In this document: piece after piece, positions 1 through 8,586 of the stretch
How the letters are laid out: every line of letters starts with the position of its first letter
How positions within the stretch are numbered: position 1 is the first letter of the stretch
Origin: JACVRW01 sp963812915
GTDB lineage: Bacteria; Actinomycetota; Thermoleophilia; Solirubrobacterales; Thermoleophilaceae
Direction of reading: 5' to 3'
NCBI GenBank assembly: GCA_963812915.1
Contig: CAWEXB010000002.1
Span: 1 to 64,000 of the forward strand
DNA: 64,000 nucleotides
Notes under the pieces: model-generated
The model's input: only the letters and a program-made list of their open reading frames with translations
Database searches by the model: none
Told to the model about the DNA's origin: nothing
Translations under genes and position numbers: made by a program

Positions 1-297
1 ATGGGTGAGCACAAACACCGGCGCGTGGTAAGGCGGCTCGGGACCCCACCAGCCGCGCCAGTCCTCATCCCACTCGCCGCGGATCGGCCCGAACATGTTC
101 CGCCCCATGACGTACGCGCCGCGCGGGCGCATGAGCCAGTCGGTCGCGGTCGCGTCGGCGTCGTTGGCGCGCTCGTCGCCGAGATGCCAGGCATGGAGTT
201 CGCGCCCACGCTTACCGAGTGGATTCTCGCGGCTCTGGTCGGGCCCAGCGACGAAACCGTCGAGCGAGATCGACATGTGGCAGGTGGTGTCCGGCAT
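1..297 (-). CDS. Dihydrofolate-reductase-family (RibD C-terminal-like) protein, 3' end off the window
   Basis: The minus strand reads from an ATG at 297 through 99 codons to the window edge with no stop. The N-terminus has the family pattern of a short strand, then SLDGF and AGPDQS, and later MGRNMFG followed by a Trp-rich acidic stretch. This matches the YwjB/YyaP-type RibD C-terminal group that binds NADPH; the physiological substrate is unknown. A second member of the family lies at 5082-5630. The C-terminal half is missing because the window ends. Confidence 0.85.
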   Translation of the reverse strand, partial: MPDTTCHMSISLDGFVAGPDQSRENPLGKRGRELHAWHLGDERANDADATATDWLMRPRGAYVMGRNMFGPIRGEWDEDWRGWWGPEPPYHAPVFVLTH

Positions 298-656
298 CGG
301 CGTCCTCTCGGGTTAGTTTGCGACTTGCAAGTGGCGACAGCACCCCTGGAACCGCCGCCAAGCCACCGTATTGTGAAGCCGCCTGGGCCTGCGACGCCTG
401 GGTTTCGCGCGAAGCGGCACTCGAGTTCGAACCCTCGGTCGTCGAAGAAGCAGTCGCCGACTCCGGCGGGACCCTTGCACGTTTGCATGGTCGTCGACTG
501 GGTCGTCGCCGCGATCATCGTCGGCGAGATCGCCGCAGGCGTGCACTTCGGCTAGGCGCGGCTGTCGTCGCCGAAGGCCACCGACTTGTCGCATTGGGCG
601 GAGACCGGCAGCACCGTGGTCGCCGCAATCGAGGACGTCACACGCGTCTTCCCGAC
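298..656. other. Stretch without a recognisable gene
   Basis: About 360 bp between the reductase start and the corrected stop of the DUF2182 gene. Frames are open on both strands, as expected at this GC content, but none gives a recognisable protein. No convincing hairpin terminator was seen. Confidence 0.5.
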
Positions 657-1461
657 TTAGGGCACCTGCATCGAATCCATGGTCGCCTCGCCCTGGTGCG
701 AGCCGGGCACCGTGAAGGCCGGGCACCTCTTCGGGGGCGAAGGCCACGCCCAGGGCCAGTAGCGCCAGCGCGGCGGCAATGCCGCCCCCGGCGATCGTCT
801 TCCACGGCAGCAGCCGCTCTGCGGCGATCATCGCGGCCACGAGCGCCATCCAGGTGCTCATGACCCCGAGGGCGAAGAGGGCCGCCATGAACCCCCAGCA
901 GCAGGCCACGCAGAAGCTGCCGTGCTCCGCCCCCATCCGCAGGGCACCCACGCGGCCCGGGCGCCAGTGCTCGCCAAGGAACGCCCGCGGGTCGCGGCAG
1001 CGACGCAGACACGCATCCTTCGGGCCGGTCAGCTGGTACAGCGCGCCGCCGAAGATCACGCTTCCCGCCAGGTAGCGCCCCGCCTCGTCCCAGGCGAGGA
1101 ATCCGAGCTCGAGCGAGCGGACGCCCTCGACCAGCGCGTAGCCGAACAGGCCGGCCACGAGCCAGGCGATCAAATAGCCGGCCGCGAAGGCCGGGGTGGC
1201 CCCGAGGCCCGCTGTCCGACCGCGGTACGCGGCCACCATTGGCGCGACTGCGGGCAGCATCATGGCCGCCATCATCAGCGCCCAGGTGGCGGCGAACCAG
1301 CCGAGTCCGCCAAGGTCGCTGCCCGGCCCGGCGTCCATCCCGGCCATGCGCCGGTGGGTCAGCGCCCACGTCATCGCGGCCAGGGCGAGCAGCAGCGCGA
1401 CCACACCGGTCTGCGCGAGATCGCCAGACGGCCGGGTGCGGCGCAGGGCGTTGGCGCTCAT
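657..1461 (-). CDS. DUF2182 integral membrane protein, one-base frameshift near the 3' end
   Basis: This is a multi-pass membrane protein of about 267 residues once corrected. It starts at ATG 1461, 18 codons inside the longest frame, preceded by a GGGAAG ribosome-binding site. The family (COG5486, predicted metal-binding) is recognised by the ALMMAAMMLP helix, the FAAGYL helix and the Cys-containing CVACCWGF segment. After APEEVPG the frame breaks: shifting by one base at about 717-723, in a GGCCGGGC run, restores the conserved FTVPGSH tail and a TAA at 657-659. It is probably a sequencing indel. It lies downstream of the DUF899 gene on the same strand, 78 bp apart, so co-transcription is possible. 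Function is unknown. Confidence 0.8.
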
Positions 1462-1539
1462 GTCGCTTCCCCGTACTCGGCGTGGCGGCGGAGCCTGGGC
1501 TCGGTCCGCTGCCACTCCTGGCGCGTCCCGATCCTCGGC

Positions 1540-2280
1540 TCAGGCATCCGGGTACTCGTCCTTGCGGTAGACCCGCGGCACCTCCGGCCCCGGCTTCGGC
1601 GTCCGGTCGAGCAGGAACGAGCTGTACGTGGTGACGAACTGGTCGGGCGCCTGCACCGTGTAGGTGTGGTAGATGGTTCCGTTCTCGCGCGCGAAGGCGA
1701 TGAAGCTCGGAGCCTCCCGCAAGCCGTCCTTGAGATCCGCCCCCACCTGCTCTGACCATTCCCGGAGAAATTCCGGCGGATTGGCGAGCAGCTCCTGGAT
1801 CTCGGGGCTCTGCTCCGCCTGCTCAGGGGTCAGGGCAAGCCCGTAGTCCCACGGGAAATCGGTGTCGTAGGTCGACACGTAGGGAAACGACCAGCCCATC
1901 CGCTGCTTGTACGCGTTCAGCCGCTCGATCGGCGCCCGCGAGAAGCAGACCAGCGTCACGTCGTGCAGGCTCAGGGGCCCGCGCGTGGGGTCGAGCTCGT
2001 CGCCGAGGGTCGTGCATCCGGGGCAGGCGCCGACCTCGTAGTCGGGCCCGTACATGATGTTGTACCCCAGGAGCTGCGAGCGGCCGTCGAAGAGCTCCTC
2101 GAGCGTCTTCTTCCCGTCCTGCGTGTCGAACACATACTCCTTCTCCACCGGGACCCACGGAAGCTCGCGGCGCTTTTCCTTGGCCCTGCGTCCCAGCTCG
2201 GCGTGCTCGGCCTCGAGCTTCGCGAGCTCCTCGCGAGCAGCCTGCCACTCCTCGCGGGTTCCTACCTTGTGCTCGGGCAT
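1540..2280 (-). CDS. DUF899 thioredoxin-like family protein
   Basis: A 246-residue protein starting at ATG 2280 behind a strong GGAGAGGA site; the longer frame upstream lacks one. The family is a thioredoxin-fold group. Visible hallmarks are the N-terminal REEWQAAREEL helix, the LPWVPVEKEYVF strand, the GACPGCT motif in the thioredoxin active-site position, and C-terminal YHTYTV and YRKDEYPDA segments. It is cytosolic, with no signal peptide. The enzymatic role of DUF899 proteins is not established. The CPGC-type motif suggests redox chemistry, which is inference. Confidence 0.9.
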   Translation of the reverse strand: MPEHKVGTREEWQAAREELAKLEAEHAELGRRAKEKRRELPWVPVEKEYVFDTQDGKKTLEELFDGRSQLLGYNIMYGPDYEVGACPGCTTLGDELDPTRGPLSLHDVTLVCFSRAPIERLNAYKQRMGWSFPYVSTYDTDFPWDYGLALTPEQAEQSPEIQELLANPPEFLREWSEQVGADLKDGLREAPSFIAFARENGTIYHTYTVQAPDQFVTTYSSFLLDRTPKPGPEVPRVYRKDEYPDA

Positions 2281-2637
2281 TCCTCTCCTTCCGTCGTCCG
2301 GTTTCAGCAATGTAGACCGGAGCAGGCGGCGGAACTAATCGCCCTGCCTCGCCGCCAAGACGGGGCGGCCGCACGATTTTCCGAAACCAACTGGGCGCCG
2401 CGGGCGCTCGTGGCTTTGCATGCGCGGGCGCGCGCGGCCGGCTGAAGCCCGCATCGTGGCGCTCCTTCCCGTGCCGCTCGTCGCGCAAAGCGCAACTCGA
2501 GGCGGGAGTGCTCCCATGAAAGCGACAGCGCGCGCGAGCGTCGCAACGCTCCTGCTTCTCGTCCGGAGCGGATGGCTTCGCAGGCAGCCGTTCGGGCGGC
2601 ATACTGAGCGAGCCGATTTGCGAGCCAAAGGAGCGAG
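2281..2637. other. Intergenic stretch between divergent genes, no gene recognised
   Basis: About 360 bp upstream of both the DUF899 gene (minus) and the small ORF/HNH gene (plus). It must hold the promoters of both, but no convincing promoter could be picked out by eye. No structured RNA was recognised. Confidence 0.4.
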
Positions 2638-2691
2638 ATGAGGGCGATCCACCTCCGGGTTGAGGACGACCTCTACGACGAGGAAGGGTGA
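2638..2691 (+). CDS. 17-codon leader ORF resembling the start of a ribbon-helix-helix protein
   Basis: ATG 2638 follows an AAAGGAGCGAG ribosome-binding site and encodes only 17 residues (beginning MRAIHLRVEDDLYDE) before TGA at 2689-2691. The sequence looks like the first strand of a ribbon-helix-helix regulator. The stop is five bases from the ATG of the HNH gene, so translational coupling is possible. It could equally be the stub of a decayed antitoxin gene. Both readings are inference. Confidence 0.4.
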   Translation: MRAIHLRVEDDLYDEEG

Positions 2692-2695
2692 CTCG

Positions 2696-3142
2696 ATGGC
2701 GACGGCAGCAGCTGGCGGCGGCGGCGCGGATAGCTCGGTCGCGGACCAGCTCCGCGCGCTCGGTGTGAAGGGTGTCCTCGTGCAGATGGCCGAGCGCGGC
2801 CAGCTCCTCGCCCTGAAGTGCGAGATGCCGCAGTGCTACCACCACAAGGGGCGCGGCGCGTTCGATCCGGTCACGACGCCGCGCACCAAGTGGGCGCCCT
2901 CGCCCGACCACTACCCGATCCTTAAGTCGGCCGGCGGGCAGCTCGTCCCCGAGAACGTTCGACTGTCCCACATCTGGTGCAACAACCGGGACTATGGATG
3001 GCGGACGCAGATCCGGACGCTGCTCGCGAAAGGCAAGTCCCTCGCCGAGATCGCCGAGGCCCTGAACAGCAAGGGTGTCCCCCCGGCCCACGGTACGAAC
3101 CGATGGACGGCCGCCATGGTGCGCAAGGCCTACGTGTCCTAG
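2696..3142 (+). CDS. HNH-like protein with a serine-recombinase-type C-terminal tail
   Basis: A 148-residue protein starting at ATG 2696 after AGGAAGG; the in-frame extension upstream has no site of its own. Residues about 45-105 contain CEMPQCY, DHYPIL, GG and NVRLSHIWCNN. This spacing of D-H, N-x-x-L-x-H and C-N resembles an HNH nuclease zinc finger. Residues about 112-148 (GKSLAEIAEALNSKGV, then WTAAMVRKA) match the Recombinase domain that follows the catalytic domain in large serine recombinases. No catalytic recombinase domain is present. It stands at the edge of the mobile island. The function is not known to me; DNA binding or cleavage is likely. Confidence 0.7.
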   Translation: MATAAAGGGGADSSVADQLRALGVKGVLVQMAERGQLLALKCEMPQCYHHKGRGAFDPVTTPRTKWAPSPDHYPILKSAGGQLVPENVRLSHIWCNNRDYGWRTQIRTLLAKGKSLAEIAEALNSKGVPPAHGTNRWTAAMVRKAYVS

Positions 3143-3172
3143 GCCGGCCGTAGAACAGCAGAGCGGCCGACC

Positions 3173-3202
3173 TTCGATGGCCGGACTCGAACCGGCAGCC
3201 TA
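3173..3202 (-). other. Possible tRNA 3'-end remnant (T-arm-like)
   Basis: Read on the minus strand, a 5-bp stem GCCGG/CCGGC encloses the loop TTCGAGT, the consensus form of a tRNA T-arm, at 3080-series positions 3180-3196 in the window. The sequence upstream does not fold into an anticodon arm, so at most the 3' part of a tRNA is present. That is what an attachment site left by a tyrosine recombinase would look like, and one is encoded at 4240. The acceptor stem cannot be verified, so this is weak. Confidence 0.25.
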
Positions 3203-3239
3203 CTGGCGCGACGCGGGGAACCAATCGGCTTGTGCTCGT

Positions 3240-3758
3240 CGCGCAAAGATGGCATGAACCGGGGCCTCCCCCGCTCGGCGCGAGAGACTCGCGCGAATTG
3301 ACAGTTGTCGGAGCTGTAGAGGAGGCCCCAATGGCGATCGTAGCCGGGTTCGACGTGCATCGAGCGCAGATCACCTTCGACGCCCTCGACCGGGAAACGG
3401 GCGAGGTGAAGCGTGGCCGCATCCGGGCCACGCCGGAGGCCGTGCGCGAGTGGGCCGGCGGGCTCGCCGGCGCGGAGCTTGACGTCGCGGTCGAGGCGGG
3501 CACGGGCTGGTTGTTTGTGTGCGAGGCGCTGCGGGAGGCCGGCGCCGTCGCGCATCTGGCCGAGCCGGTCGAGACGAGCGCGCTGCGAGGCAGGAAGCGC
3601 CGCGCCAAGACCGATCGCGAGGACGCGCGGTGGCTGCGCACGCTGCTGTGCGAGGGCCGGCTGCCGGAGGCCTGGATCCCGCCGGCGCACGTGCGCGAAT
3701 GGCGCACCCGCGCCCGGCTGCGCAAGACGCTCGTCGACGAGCGCACGACATGGCTGCA
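3240..3758 (+). mobile_element. Left portion of an IS110-family element (truncated copy)
   Basis: From 3240 this copy is nearly identical to the element starting at 7472. The match covers the 5' non-coding end, the subterminal GAACCGGGGCC and the first 140 or so codons of the transposase. Homology stops abruptly after TGGCTGCA at 3758. The right part is missing and is replaced by unrelated sequence. Confidence 0.85.
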
Positions 3759-3879
3759 TGTCGCCCTGATCCTCGAAGCGCTCCGCGCCGAAGGCGCCGG
3801 TCGGCTGCCGCCACCCGCCAGCGACCGCCAGCTCAAGCAGGCGCTCAGCCGCATCGGCCAGCGCTCCGGCGGCAGCTAG
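3331..3879 (+). pseudogene. Truncated, chimeric IS110-family transposase
   Basis: It starts at ATG 3331 behind GGAGG, exactly as in the copy at 7563. Residues 1-143 are the DEDD (RuvC-like) domain with D in FDVHR, E in EAGTGW and D/D in KTDREDARW. After that the frame runs into about 40 unrelated residues and stops at 3879. The C-terminal transposase domain with the nucleophilic serine is absent, so it cannot act alone. It is a deletion or recombination product of the neighbouring IS110 copy. Confidence 0.85.
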
Positions 3880-4239
3880 CGCGACCTCAAGACGGCTCGG
3901 AGCCCGAGCAGGCAAGCAAACGCGATCGCCCGGGATCGGAAGCGAGCCTCTACTCGAACGCCGCCAAGATGACTGCACTGGACGAGCAACAGAACCGCCG
4001 CTTGCGCGGGTCCGGTGCATCCTGTGCCTAGGCACGCCGCCGCCGCGTGCGAGCTCCCGAGCGGTGGGAGCTCGAGCACCGTCGCTGTCGCAACGAGGCA
4101 TGCGCGACAGTGGTCGCAGATCCGCTGAGGCCGCTGCTCCGTCATGGATGCGGCACCGCGAGTATCGGCAGAGTCGACGGCGCTCGCCGTCGGGCGCGAC
4201 TCGCTTGATCCTCCGCTTGTCTACGAGCGAGGAGGAGAT
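3880..4239. other. Intergenic stretch with inverted repeats upstream of the integrase
   Basis: No gene is recognised. It holds a perfect 12-bp palindrome GTGCCTAGGCAC at 4024-4035 and an 8-bp inverted repeat GAGCTCCC/GGGAGCTC at 4051-4058 and 4066-4073 with a 7-nt loop. These may be terminator, promoter or recombinase-binding structures of the adjacent integrase. No function can be assigned from sequence alone. Confidence 0.4.
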
Positions 4240-4938
4240 ATGTCCGAGCTGCTAATTGACCGCGCTGGTCGGCGTCGATCGCCGGCGACCATGCCAGGGT
4301 TCCACGCCGGTCGACCGCCACGCAATAAGGGTGAGCGCTATCCGGCCGATCCTCCCAAGGTGGAGGAGGTCATCGATGTCATGCGCGCGGCCGGCGACGG
4401 CGCGCACGGCCGCCGCCTGCGCGGGCTAATTGTGGTCCTATGGCGAGCTGGCCTGCGCATCCAGGAAGCGCGCGCCCTTGCCGAGAGCGATCTCGATCGC
4501 CGCCGTGGCGCCCTGCTCGTCCGTCGCGGCAAGGGCGGCCGGCGACGCGAGGTCGGCATGGACGCCTGGGGCTGGGAAAAGCTGCAGCCGTGGCTCGAGC
4601 TGCGCCTGGACATACCGGTCGGGCCGTTGTTCTGCGTGGTCAATGGCCCCACATGCGGGCGAGCGTGGTCGAGCGCCGCCGCGCGAACCGACCTGCGCCG
4701 GACCGCCGCTACAGCGGGTGTACGGCGGCGGTTCGCGCCGCACCAGCTGCGGCACGCCCACGCGGTAGAGATGGCGCGTGAAGGTGTACCGCTGATCGTG
4801 ATCCAGCGTCAACTCGGCCATAGCAACCTCGGTATCACGTCGATCTACCTGCAGGGCATCGACAACGCCGAGATCGTCGAGACCGTGCACGCGCGCCGCG
4901 CGCCGATGATCCCGGTCAGCGCATCCCTGCGGCTCTAA
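4240..4938 (+). CDS. Tyrosine recombinase / site-specific integrase, short form
   Basis: A 232-residue protein starting at ATG 4240 behind GGAGGAG, 32 codons inside the longest frame. The catalytic set is complete: R73 (GLRIQE), K98 (RRGKGG), H168-x-x-R171 (HQLRH), H194 (LGHSN) and the nucleophile Y203 (SIYLQ). It lacks a typical N-terminal SAM-like core-binding domain of about 100 residues; only about 45 residues precede the catalytic fold. It would cut and rejoin DNA through a 3'-phosphotyrosine intermediate. It may belong to a small integrative element, since a possible tRNA remnant lies 1 kb upstream. No excisionase is visible. Confidence 0.9.
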   Translation: MSELLIDRAGRRRSPATMPGFHAGRPPRNKGERYPADPPKVEEVIDVMRAAGDGAHGRRLRGLIVVLWRAGLRIQEARALAESDLDRRRGALLVRRGKGGRRREVGMDAWGWEKLQPWLELRLDIPVGPLFCVVNGPTCGRAWSSAAARTDLRRTAATAGVRRRFAPHQLRHAHAVEMAREGVPLIVIQRQLGHSNLGITSIYLQGIDNAEIVETVHARRAPMIPVSASLRL

Positions 4939-5081
4939 GCGACGCGCGAGCCGACCGCCGTTCCTCGCGCGAAGCGCAAGCGGGGGTCAGGACCCGGCCA
5001 CCGCGACACAGGCGTGACCCGCCTATGCAGAATCGGGGGTCCCGGCACAAATCACCGAACGCTGACTTCGGACCGCCGACG

Positions 5082-5630
5082 TTAGAGCACGCTGGAGGCG
5101 GGAGGCACACGGAAGCGGAGCATGGTGACGGCGCCCGACTGGGTGTTGCTGAATGGTTCGAGGTCAATCCTGTGGAGGGTCGGGGTCGAAAAGCGGACCC
5201 CGTCGCCCAAGAGCACCGGGAGGACATAGACCAGAATCTCGTCGACGAGCCCTCGCTGCAGGCACTGGCTGGCCAGGTCGGCGCCGAGGATCTCCAGGTT
5301 CTTACCGCCCGCGGCGCTTAGCGCGGTGGCGACGGCTTCCGCGATGTCACAGGTGAGGAATGTGACGTTCGGGTCTGGCTTGTCGGGAGGATCGTGGGTA
5401 AGGACGAACTGGGCTCCGCCCTCGTAGTTGCGCTCCTCGTCGGGCATCTGCTTGGCAACCTCGTAGGTACCCCGGCCGATAAGCATCGCACCAGTGGCGG
5501 CCATGACTTCAGGGAATGCGTCCGGTGTCAGGAAATCGAAGATCCAGTCCATCGTGTGGCCGGGACCGGCGATGAAGCCGTCAAGCGACATCGCCCTGTT
5601 CACGACCACCTTGCCAGTGTCGGTGCTCAT
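5082..5630 (-). CDS. Dihydrofolate-reductase-family (RibD C-terminal-like) protein
   Basis: A 182-residue protein beginning at ATG 5630 after AAAGGAGCG. The motifs are MSLDGFIAG near residue 14, then GAMLIGRGTYEV, QFVLTHDPP, and GGKNLEILGADLASQCL with the NADPH-binding G-rich turn, then LVDEILVYVLPVLLGDG. The length is normal for the single-domain group. It is probably an NAD(P)H-dependent cytosolic reductase; the substrate is unknown. It is a distant paralogue of the partial gene at 1-297. It sits between the integrase and IS1182, so it may be cargo or simply spared host sequence. Confidence 0.88.
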   Translation of the reverse strand: MSTDTGKVVVNRAMSLDGFIAGPGHTMDWIFDFLTPDAFPEVMAATGAMLIGRGTYEVAKQMPDEERNYEGGAQFVLTHDPPDKPDPNVTFLTCDIAEAVATALSAAGGKNLEILGADLASQCLQRGLVDEILVYVLPVLLGDGVRFSTPTLHRIDLEPFSNTQSGAVTMLRFRVPPASSVL

Positions 5631-5792
5631 ATCAGGCGCTCCTTTCCAGAATCTTGGGCCCTGGGCTGAACCATAAGTCCGGCGCGGTGGGCTGGGTCAG
5701 GGCGAGACTGAGTGCGGCGAGGGGCGATGCCGGTGGGTCGCGCCTAACGAATAGCTCAAGACTGGCCGGCTCCGGCGGCGCTAGTGCAACTC

Positions 5793-5807
5793 GCGGTGGC
5801 TGTCGGG
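5793..5807 (+). repeat. IS1182 left terminal inverted repeat
   Basis: 15 bp, GCGGTGGCTGTCGGG, exact reverse complement of 7460-7474. Confidence 0.85.
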
Positions 5808-5872
5808 CAAAGGCGTCGGCGGGTCCGCGACGAGGCGGTGGCCAAGTACTGGCGAGGGCCTCGGAGGCCGGA

Positions 5873-7419
5873 TCAGGCCCCCGCGGCGGCGATGCGGTGG
5901 TTGTGGAGCTTGAGCAGGTTGTGGGTGGCGGCCATGAGGCGCCATTCCGAGCGGCACGCCGCTCGCCCGCGACGTAAGAAGCGATCGAGCCGCCGGTTGA
6001 ACTTCGTTTGTCCGAACACGGGCTCGACCGTCGCCAGGCGTCTTCGATAGACCGCCTCGCCGTGCTCGGTTGAGAGCACCCGGCGCATGAACGCGTAGAG
6101 GCCCTTGTCCCATCCCGGTCGAGCGCCCTTGCGCCGGCCCGAGTCGGGCGGGATCACCACCTGGATGCCGCGGTTTATGACCCGCTCCATCTGCTGCTGG
6201 TGCCAGTAGCCGGCGTCGGCCACCACGACCCCGGGCGATTCGCTGGCCCCGATCCCCTCCAGCTCCTCGATGGTCGCCTCGACCATCGGCTCGAGGTGAC
6301 CGAAGTCGGGCGAGTCGACGGTGACCTCGGCGGCGACGACGATCTGCTCTTCGTTGACCGCGGCCTGGGCGTTGTAGCCCTGGATCGCCGGTTGTCCCTG
6401 GGTGCGGACGATCCGCGAGTCGTGATCGGTCGTATTGATCGTCCCGGTCGGCTGCGGCGGCGGGACGTGCGGGTCGGCCGGTCGACCGAACCGCCGTCCG
6501 TCCTTCATCACCCCACGCGCGCGATACGCCTCATAGGCGGCGTTTGACTCGAGTTCGACCCGGTGCTCTTCCTCCAGCCGCCGCTTTGACTCGCGCAGTC
6601 GCTCGGTCCTAGAGCGGGCGATCGGCCGGGCCTGCTGCTCGCGCAGATCATCCAGCTGGTGGCGCCCTTCCCGCAGCCAGCCACGCCGACCCTGCTCGCT
6701 ATTGACCAGCCGCTCCCGGTCAAGATCCAACGCGACGATGGGCTCATCATCCGAAGCTTCCTCATCGTCGCGCTGCGCCCCACGCTCGGCCTCGAGCTTG
6801 CGCTTCGCCTCCCGCAACGCCGCGCGCCGCCCCTCGCGCGTGCGCAGCTGCTCGGGCAGCTCGTCGCCGCGCGCCTCCCCGTAGAGCTCGTCCTCCGCCT
6901 CGTCGATCCGCCGGGCCTCCTCCAGGATCTCGCGCGCGATCTGCTCGTAAGAGCGATTGGCATCGATCGAGGCGTTCGCCGAGACCTTGGTGCCGTCGAT
7001 CGCGACCACCCCGACCCGGACCAAGCCGGCCGCCCCGCAGAGCCCCAGCACCTCGCCGAAGAGATCGGCCAGGGCCCGCTCGTGGCGCACCCGAAACTCG
7101 GCGATCGTGGAGTGATCGGGCGCATGGTTGGAGCAGATCACCCGATAGGCCACGTCCTCCGAACACGCCCGCTCGATCCCGCGCGAGGAGCGGTTTCCCT
7201 TGGCGTAGGCGTAGAGCAACAGCGCGACCATCATCTTCGGGTCGTAGGCGGGCGGCCATGGCCATCGGCGCGGTAGTCGGCGTAGAAGGCGCCCAGGTCC
7301 ATCTCCTCGACCGAGGCCAAGATCGTCCACGCGAGGTGATCCTCCGGCACCCACTCAAGCAACGACGGAGGCATCAAAAACACCTGCTCACGACAGCATT
7401 CGATGAAGTTCTGAGGCAT
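5873..7419 (-). pseudogene. IS1182-family transposase, single-base frameshift
   Basis: The N-terminal 57 or so residues (MPQNFIECC, PPSLLEWVPEDHLAW, DLGAFY) lie in one frame from ATG 7419. The rest, from AYDPKMMVALLLYAYAKG to the end, is in the next frame. Restoring one missing G in the CCGCCCGCC run at about 7248-7256 joins them into HGRPAYDPK. Later motifs fit the DDE domain: VVAIDGTK, the GYNAQAAVNEEQ segment, VVADAGYW and, at the C-terminus, TVEPVFGQ. A long charged central insertion (residues about 200-330) is typical of the group. As read it would not be translated whole. Confidence 0.85.
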
Positions 7420-7459
7420 GCCGGAAGCCTCCTAGACCCGCCGGACGGCACCCCCTTTT

Positions 7460-7474
7460 CCCGACAGCCACCGC
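7460..7474 (-). repeat. IS1182 right terminal inverted repeat
   Basis: 15 bp, exact reverse complement of 5793-5807. The IS110-family homology begins within its last three bases. Confidence 0.85.
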
Positions 7475-7487
7475 GCAAAGATGGCAT

Positions 7488-7498
7488 GAACCGGGGCC
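7488..7498 (+). repeat. Left subterminal inverted repeat of the IS110/IS1111-like element
   Basis: GAACCGGGGCC; its perfect reverse complement is at 8848-8858. The same sequence occurs in the truncated copy near 3257. Confidence 0.75.
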
Positions 7499-7562
7499 TC
7501 CCCCGCTCAGCGCGAGAGACTCGCGCGAATTGACAGTTGTCGGAGCTGTGGAGGAGGCCCCA

Positions 7563-8586
7563 ATGGCGATCGTAGCCGGGCTCGACGTGCATCGAGCGCA
7601 GATCACCTTCGACGCCCTCGACCGGGAGACGGGCGAGGTGAAGCGTGGCCGCATCCGGGCCACGCCGGAGGCCGTGCGCGAGTGGGCTGGTGGGCTCGCC
7701 GGCGCGGAGCTTGACGTCGCGGTCGAGGCGGGCACGGGCTGGTTGTTCGTGTGCGAGGCGCTGCGGGAGGCGGGCGCCGTCGCGCATCTGGCCGAGCCGG
7801 TCGAGACGAGCGCGCTGCGAGGCAGGAAGCGCCGCGCCAAGACCGATCGCGAGGACGCGCGGTGGCTGCGCACGCTGCTGTGCGAGGGCCGGCTTCCGGA
7901 GGCCTGGATCCCGCCGGCGCACGTGCGCGAATGGCGCACCCGCGCCCGGCTGCGCAAGACGCTCGTCGACGAGCGCACGACGTGGCTGCAGCGAGTCCAA
8001 GCCACGCTGTTCCACCACGGCATCGCGGGCGCGCCGGACAAGCTGCTGAGCGCGCAGGGCCGCGAGTTCCTCGACCGGCTCGAGCTGCCCGACGCGGCCA
8101 GCGAACGGATCGATGTGGCGCTCCCGATGATCGAGGCGCTCGACCGCCAGCTCGCCCCGCTCGAGCGCGGGGCTGCGCCAGCTGGCCCGCCGCCAGACCG
8201 GTTGCCGGGCGCTGATGGCCCATTACGGGATCGGCGAGCTGACCGCCCCCACGATCCTCTGCGAGCTCGGCGACGTGACGCGCCTGTCGGCCTCGCGCAA
8301 GGCGGTGCGCTGCGCCGGACTCGACGTCGGCGTGCACCGCTCCGACCGCCGCTCGCGGGCCGGCAAGCTGACCCGCCAGGGCTCGCCGCAGCTGCGCTGG
8401 GCACTCTACGAGTCAGCCCAAGCTGCCTGTCGGCCCACCAGTCCCGACCGCGCCGACTACCTCGCGCTCAAGGCGCGCGGGCTCTCGCACACCAGGGCGT
8501 CACTGACGATCGCCCGCAAGCTCGCCCGGCGCTGCTTCCACACGCTGCGCGAGCTCGGCCCCGACGCCTTGGAACCCGTCATCTGA
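7563..8586 (+). pseudogene. IS110-family transposase, one-base frameshift
   Basis: It starts at ATG 7563 after GGAGG. The DEDD domain is intact (D in LDVHR, E in EAGTGW, D/D in KTDREDARW). The frame shifts in a GGGG run at about 8167-8172. Removing one G joins it to the C-terminal domain (MAHYGIGELTAP, CAGLDVGVHRSDRRSRAGKL, QGSPQLRW) that runs to the stop at 8586. The corrected protein is about 340 residues, normal for the family. The run length suggests a sequencing indel rather than programmed frameshifting, but the latter cannot be excluded. Confidence 0.85.

Larger units (their letters stand above)
5793..7474 (-). mobile_element. IS1182-family insertion sequence, both ends visible
   Basis: This is a 1.68-kb element whose ends carry a perfect 15-bp inverted repeat, GCGGTGGCTGTCGGG at 5793-5807 and its complement at 7460-7474. 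The similarity continues imperfectly to a shared GGCGGGTC. The single gene inside is a DUF772/DDE transposase of IS1182 type, read on the minus strand. No target-site duplication was found. At the right edge an IS110-family element begins directly. Confidence 0.85.

Noticed and set aside
1..1755. Long plus-strand frames opposite the DUF2182 and DUF899 genes
   Set aside because: They mirror real minus-strand genes; high GC leaves antisense frames open and their composition is Arg/Ala/Pro-rich without motifs.
3173..3260. A complete tRNA gene
   Set aside because: Only a T-arm-like hairpin is present; no anticodon or D arm can be folded upstream and the acceptor stem cannot be paired.
7248..8172. 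Programmed frameshifting in the IS1182 and IS110 transposases
   Set aside because: Neither break has a typical slippery heptamer with a downstream structure, and the same kind of indel occurs in ordinary host genes here. An assembly error is more likely.
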